Assembly: GCA_903878805.1 (NCBI GenBank) | Contig: CAIRJF010000017.1 | Span: forward strand, 1-64,000 | Origin: an uncultured Verrucomicrobia subdivision 3 bacterium | GTDB lineage: Bacteria; Verrucomicrobiota; Verrucomicrobiia; Limisphaerales; UBA11358 | Direction of reading: 5' to 3' | DNA: 64,000 nt | In this document: one piece after another, positions 61,071 through 64,000 of the stretch | Layout of the letters: each line of letters begins with the position of its first letter | Numbering within the stretch: position 1 is the first letter of the stretch | Made by a program: the position numbers and the translations under genes | Notes under the pieces: model-generated | Databases searched by the model: none | The model's input: only the letters and a program-made list of their open reading frames with translations | Told to the model about the DNA's origin: nothing

Positions 61071-64000
61071 TTAGCTGGCAGCTTTGTTGCGCAGGGTTTC
61101 GTAGAGGCCCGCGTGATTGAGCAGGATGTCTTTCATCCCGTTTTGGACGGTGGCGGAATTTAGCGCCTGCGTGCTCATTAGGGTGTGCGCGTCCAGTGCG
61201 CCCATGATGGCATTTAGCAACTCGCTCTTTAGGTCGGGCGAATTGGCAAACTGCTCCTTGGTGTTGTTCGTCGCCTGTTGTCGCAAGGTTTCCGACTCAA
61301 GCAGCTTTCCCTTAATCACGTTGTTCACATAGACCAGTTTGTCCTGATCGGTAAGCTCGCCCTCAAAAAGGTCGTTCACCCTTTCGATGATTTCATTCAG
61401 AAAGGCTTTCTCCTTGTCGTGCAACTCGCCGCTGCCCGCTTCGGTGATTGGATCGAGCAGGGGTGTTTCACCGGCATACAATGGCATTGGTTGCCGCCCG
61501 ATGTTTTTCAGGTGGTGATGCGTGAGGATCACTTTCGAGAGGTCAATGCCCTCGCGCTCGCGGCCAAACTCAAGCAGCGGCAAAAGACGTTTGAAAAAGA
61601 TGGCGCGTTTCTCAAGCGCGGTGTTGCCGTAGTCGAAAATTTGGGAAAGGAACGTGTAGAGCCGGATGAATGCGCCCAGGTCGGTCTTGAACAGAATGAG
61701 CGCGTTCAACTCGTCTTGGGCGGTTTTGGCGGCGGCTTCGTCGTCCTTATCCTTCGCCGTTTTCAAAGCCTCCTGCGCGGTCCTGTAACGCTTCATCAAG
61801 CGGTCTTCAACGGGCGCAATCGCCGCCAGCAATTCGCTCTGCTTTGCGTTCGGGTTTAATTCCACCGCTACCACACGCTCGACTTCAAAATCATCGTAAT
61901 GTCCGGCGGCGTCCAACTTCGACCTGAGATTATAGACAAGGTTCGGGTCGGTGGTCGCCGAAAGTTCTGCCGTGGTGTGATAGGTCTTGAAAGCGGCAAG
62001 AACTTCCTCGGTGTCGTTCACGAAATCCAGCACATAGGTCGTGTCCTTGCCGGGGTGGGCGCGATTCAGGCGCGAAAGCGTCTGCACGGCCTGAATGCCT
62101 GCGAGCCGCTTGTCCACATACATCCCGCAGAGCAACGGCTGATCGAAGCCCGTCTGGAATTTGTTCGCGACGAGCAAAATCTGATAATCGTCGCCCTTGA
62201 AGGCTTCGCGGATGTCACGGCCTTTCAGATTCGGATTGAGCGCGTGGCTGTTTTCCGTAAAACTGTCCGGGCCGGATTGCTTGTCATTCACTTCACCGGA
62301 AAAGGCAACGAGCGTGCCGATTTTGTAGCCATGCTCCTTGATGTATTTATCAATCGCCAGTTGCCACCGCACGGCCTCGACGCGACTGCCTACCACCACC
62401 ATCGCCTTGGCTTTGCCGTTGAGCAGCGGGGCAACATATTCGCGGAAGTGTTCCACCACGATCTGCACCTTCTGCGAGATGTTGTAAGGGTGCAACCTGA
62501 CCCAGCCCATGATGCCCTTCATGGCCGCGCTACGCTCGACAGTTTTGTCGTCGTAGTCTTTGCCCTCGTGCGCCAACTTGAACGCCAGTTTGTAAGGCGT
62601 GTAATTTTTTAGCACGTCGAGGATGAATTTTTCCTCAATGGCCTGCCGCATGGAATAAACATGAAATGGCGCGGGAAGATTTCCCGGCCCGGCGGGTTTG
62701 GTGGGAACGGGGCGCGTGCCGAAAAGCTCCATCGTCTTGTTCTTCGGCGTGGCGGTGAACGCAACGAAAGTGATTCCGCCGTCGTCGGCCCGCGCTGCCA
62801 TCTGCGCCGCGAGAACGTCATCCATGCTCACTTCGCCGCCGTCGTTCAACTCCTGCAATTCTTCGGGACTCAACACCGCCTTTAGTTTCGCGGCGGCTTC
62901 GCCGGTCTGCGAACTGTGCGCCTCATCGGCGATCACGGCAAAGCGTTTGCCCTGCGTAGCAGCGAGTTTGCGGACAGCTTCCAACGCAAAGGGGAAAGTC
63001 TGAATGGTGCAAACCACAATCTTCTTGTCGCCTGACAGGGCTTCGGCCAACTCACCGCTCTTGCTGCCTTCGCTGCCTTTGATGGTGGCAACCACGCCGC
63101 TCGTCCGTTGAAAATCAAAGAGGGCTTCCTGAAGTTGTGAATCAATCACCGTGCGGTCGGACACGACCAGCACCGTGTCGAAAACCTTTTTGGCCGTGGC
63201 ATCGTGCAACTCCGCGAGAAAGTGCGCCGTCCACGCAATCGAGTTCGTCTTGCCTGATCCTGCCGAGTGCTGGACGAGATACTTTCCACCGGGGCCGTCT
63301 TTAAGCACGGCCACTTGGAGCTTCCGCGTCACGTCAAGCTGATGAAAGCGGGGGAAAATTACCTTCGTGATCTGCTTCTTTTTGTCGCGTTGGGCGATGA
63401 GGTAACGGCCTAAGATTTCCAGCCAGCTTTCACGCGTCCAAACCTGTTCCCATAAATAGGCCGTGCGGTGGCCGGTCGGATTCACCGGGTTGCCCGCCGC
63501 GCCGTCGTTGCCTTGGTTGAAGGGCAGGAACACCGTGGCCGGGCCGTCCAGCTTCGTTACCATCGAGACTTCGCTGTTGCTCACCGCGAAATGCACAAGC
63601 GCCCCATTGGGAAAAGACAGTAACGGTTCGGCGGTCTGGCCTTTTGGCTTGGGGTTGCGGTCAAAACGATACTGGTCAATCGCGTCGCCGATGCTTTGGG
63701 TGAAATCGGTTTTCAATTCCACCGTGGCGACGGGGATGCCGTTTAGGAACAACACGAGGTCAATGCTGTTCTCGTTGTGTTGGGAGTATTTCACCTGGCG
63801 CACCACGCGCAGCCGGTTGGCGGCGTAGCGGGCGAGGATTTCGGGATTGATGGCGAGGGCGGGTTTGAACTCAGCCAGCTTCAACGGCTTTTTCAGGCCA
63901 AGCAATTCGACTCCGTGGCGCAATACATCCAACGTGCCGCGTTGGTCAAGCTGGTCGCGCAGGCGGGCGAGCAAAGTTTCACCCGCTTTGTCTCCGTGAT
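61071..64000 (-). CDS. hsdR: type I restriction enzyme, HsdR subunit (5' end beyond the window)
   Basis: At least 976 residues. The frame stays open to the right edge (GDKAGETLLARLRDQLDQRG), so the start is outside the window. The PD-(D/E)xK nuclease signature lies in NSIDLVLFLNGIPVATVELK. The motor has Walker A HSAGSGKTNSIAW, DEAH in VIADEAHSSQ, FTATPK and the FQTGFDQPLLCGMYVDKRL and QTLSRLNRAHPGK motifs. A long helical tail (AQEALKTAKDKDDEAAAKTA onward) would bind HsdM. hsdM and hsdS should lie to the right. It precedes the OLD gene by only 10 bp, so the three may be one transcript. Confidence 0.95.
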   Translation of the reverse strand, partial: HGDKAGETLLARLRDQLDQRGTLDVLRHGVELLGLKKPLKLAEFKPALAINPEILARYAANRLRVVRQVKYSQHNENSIDLVLFLNGIPVATVELKTDFTQSIGDAIDQYRFDRNPKPKGQTAEPLLSFPNGALVHFAVSNSEVSMVTKLDGPATVFLPFNQGNDGAAGNPVNPTGHRTAYLWEQVWTRESWLEILGRYLIAQRDKKKQITKVIFPRFHQLDVTRKLQVAVLKDGPGGKYLVQHSAGSGKTNSIAWTAHFLAELHDATAKKVFDTVLVVSDRTVIDSQLQEALFDFQRTSGVVATIKGSEGSKSGELAEALSGDKKIVVCTIQTFPFALEAVRKLAATQGKRFAVIADEAHSSQTGEAAAKLKAVLSPEELQELNDGGEVSMDDVLAAQMAARADDGGITFVAFTATPKNKTMELFGTRPVPTKPAGPGNLPAPFHVYSMRQAIEEKFILDVLKNYTPYKLAFKLAHEGKDYDDKTVERSAAMKGIMGWVRLHPYNISQKVQIVVEHFREYVAPLLNGKAKAMVVVGSRVEAVRWQLAIDKYIKEHGYKIGTLVAFSGEVNDKQSGPDSFTENSHALNPNLKGRDIREAFKGDDYQILLVANKFQTGFDQPLLCGMYVDKRLAGIQAVQTLSRLNRAHPGKDTTYVLDFVNDTEEVLAAFKTYHTTAELSATTDPNLVYNLRSKLDAAGHYDDFEVERVVAVELNPNAKQSELLAAIAPVEDRLMKRYRTAQEALKTAKDKDDEAAAKTAQDELNALILFKTDLGAFIRLYTFLSQIFDYGNTALEKRAIFFKRLLPLLEFGREREGIDLSKVILTHHHLKNIGRQPMPLYAGETPLLDPITEAGSGELHDKEKAFLNEIIERVNDLFEGELTDQDKLVYVNNVIKGKLLESETLRQQATNNTKEQFANSPDLKSELLNAIMGALDAHTLMSTQALNSATVQNGMKDILLNHAGLYETLRNKAAS

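Overview
The window looks like a verrucomicrobial chromosome, probably of the Pedosphaera/Limisphaera type. This is inferred, not proven. The signs are two secreted proteins with the [20 protein letters not shown] pseudopilin leader typical of Planctomycetes-Verrucomicrobia-Chlamydiae genomes, a planctomycete-type cytochrome c/DUF2231 protein, many secreted Thr/Asn-rich proteins, long GC-rich antisense frames, and lipid A genes (lpxB, LptF) indicating a Gram-negative envelope.

Region 1 (1-2.3 kb) is a scrap zone of broken genes: an LptF/LptG amino-terminal stub, a lipoprotein running into it, the carboxyl end of an outer-membrane barrel, two conjugation- or plasmid-like genes, and a GH29 fucosidase cut off in mid-domain. 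Region 2 (2.9-18.6 kb) is a polysaccharide-utilisation locus. It has a GH29 fucosidase fused to a GH63-like (alpha/alpha)6 domain, a divergent two-component system (beta-propeller sensor kinase plus NarL-type regulator), a pseudopilin, a large adhesive secreted protein, a clan GH-A hydrolase with a DNRLRE-type carbohydrate-binding tail, an agarase-like GH50-type enzyme and two tandem esterase-like hydrolases. The likely substrate is a fucose- or galactose-containing algal polysaccharide. Two palindromes are candidate operators.

Region 3 (about 19.2-23.65 kb) is a compact integrated element: tyrosine integrase, excisionase-like protein, RepA/AAA_25-type ATPase with iteron-like repeats at its end, and small unknown genes. 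It lies against a 3' fragment of a tRNA or tmRNA. A long nested hairpin RNA candidate lies at its left.

Region 4 (23.7-55.0 kb) is ordinary chromosome. It carries LptF, gpsA-plsY, a Gfo/Idh oxidoreductase with lpxB, lipA, a 2-oxoacid dehydrogenase cluster, FKBP and HtrA (periplasmic folding and quality control), cbpA, photolyase, hisH, rlmN, gcvT-gcvH-glutaredoxin, tRNA-Ala(CGC) and tRNA-Lys(CTT). It also has an eleven-unit 21-nt tandem repeat near 48.3 kb and interspersed verrucomicrobial intergenic repeats.

Region 5 (55.2-64.0 kb) is a defence island that runs off the window: two small genes of mobile-element type, a UvrD helicase and OLD/TOPRIM nuclease pair (Gabija-like), and a type I restriction HsdR. 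Between the small genes and the helicase lies about 760 nt without a credible gene that folds into a string of long hairpins with G.U pairs favouring the + strand. I think this is the best candidate for an undescribed system: a large structured RNA beside defence genes.
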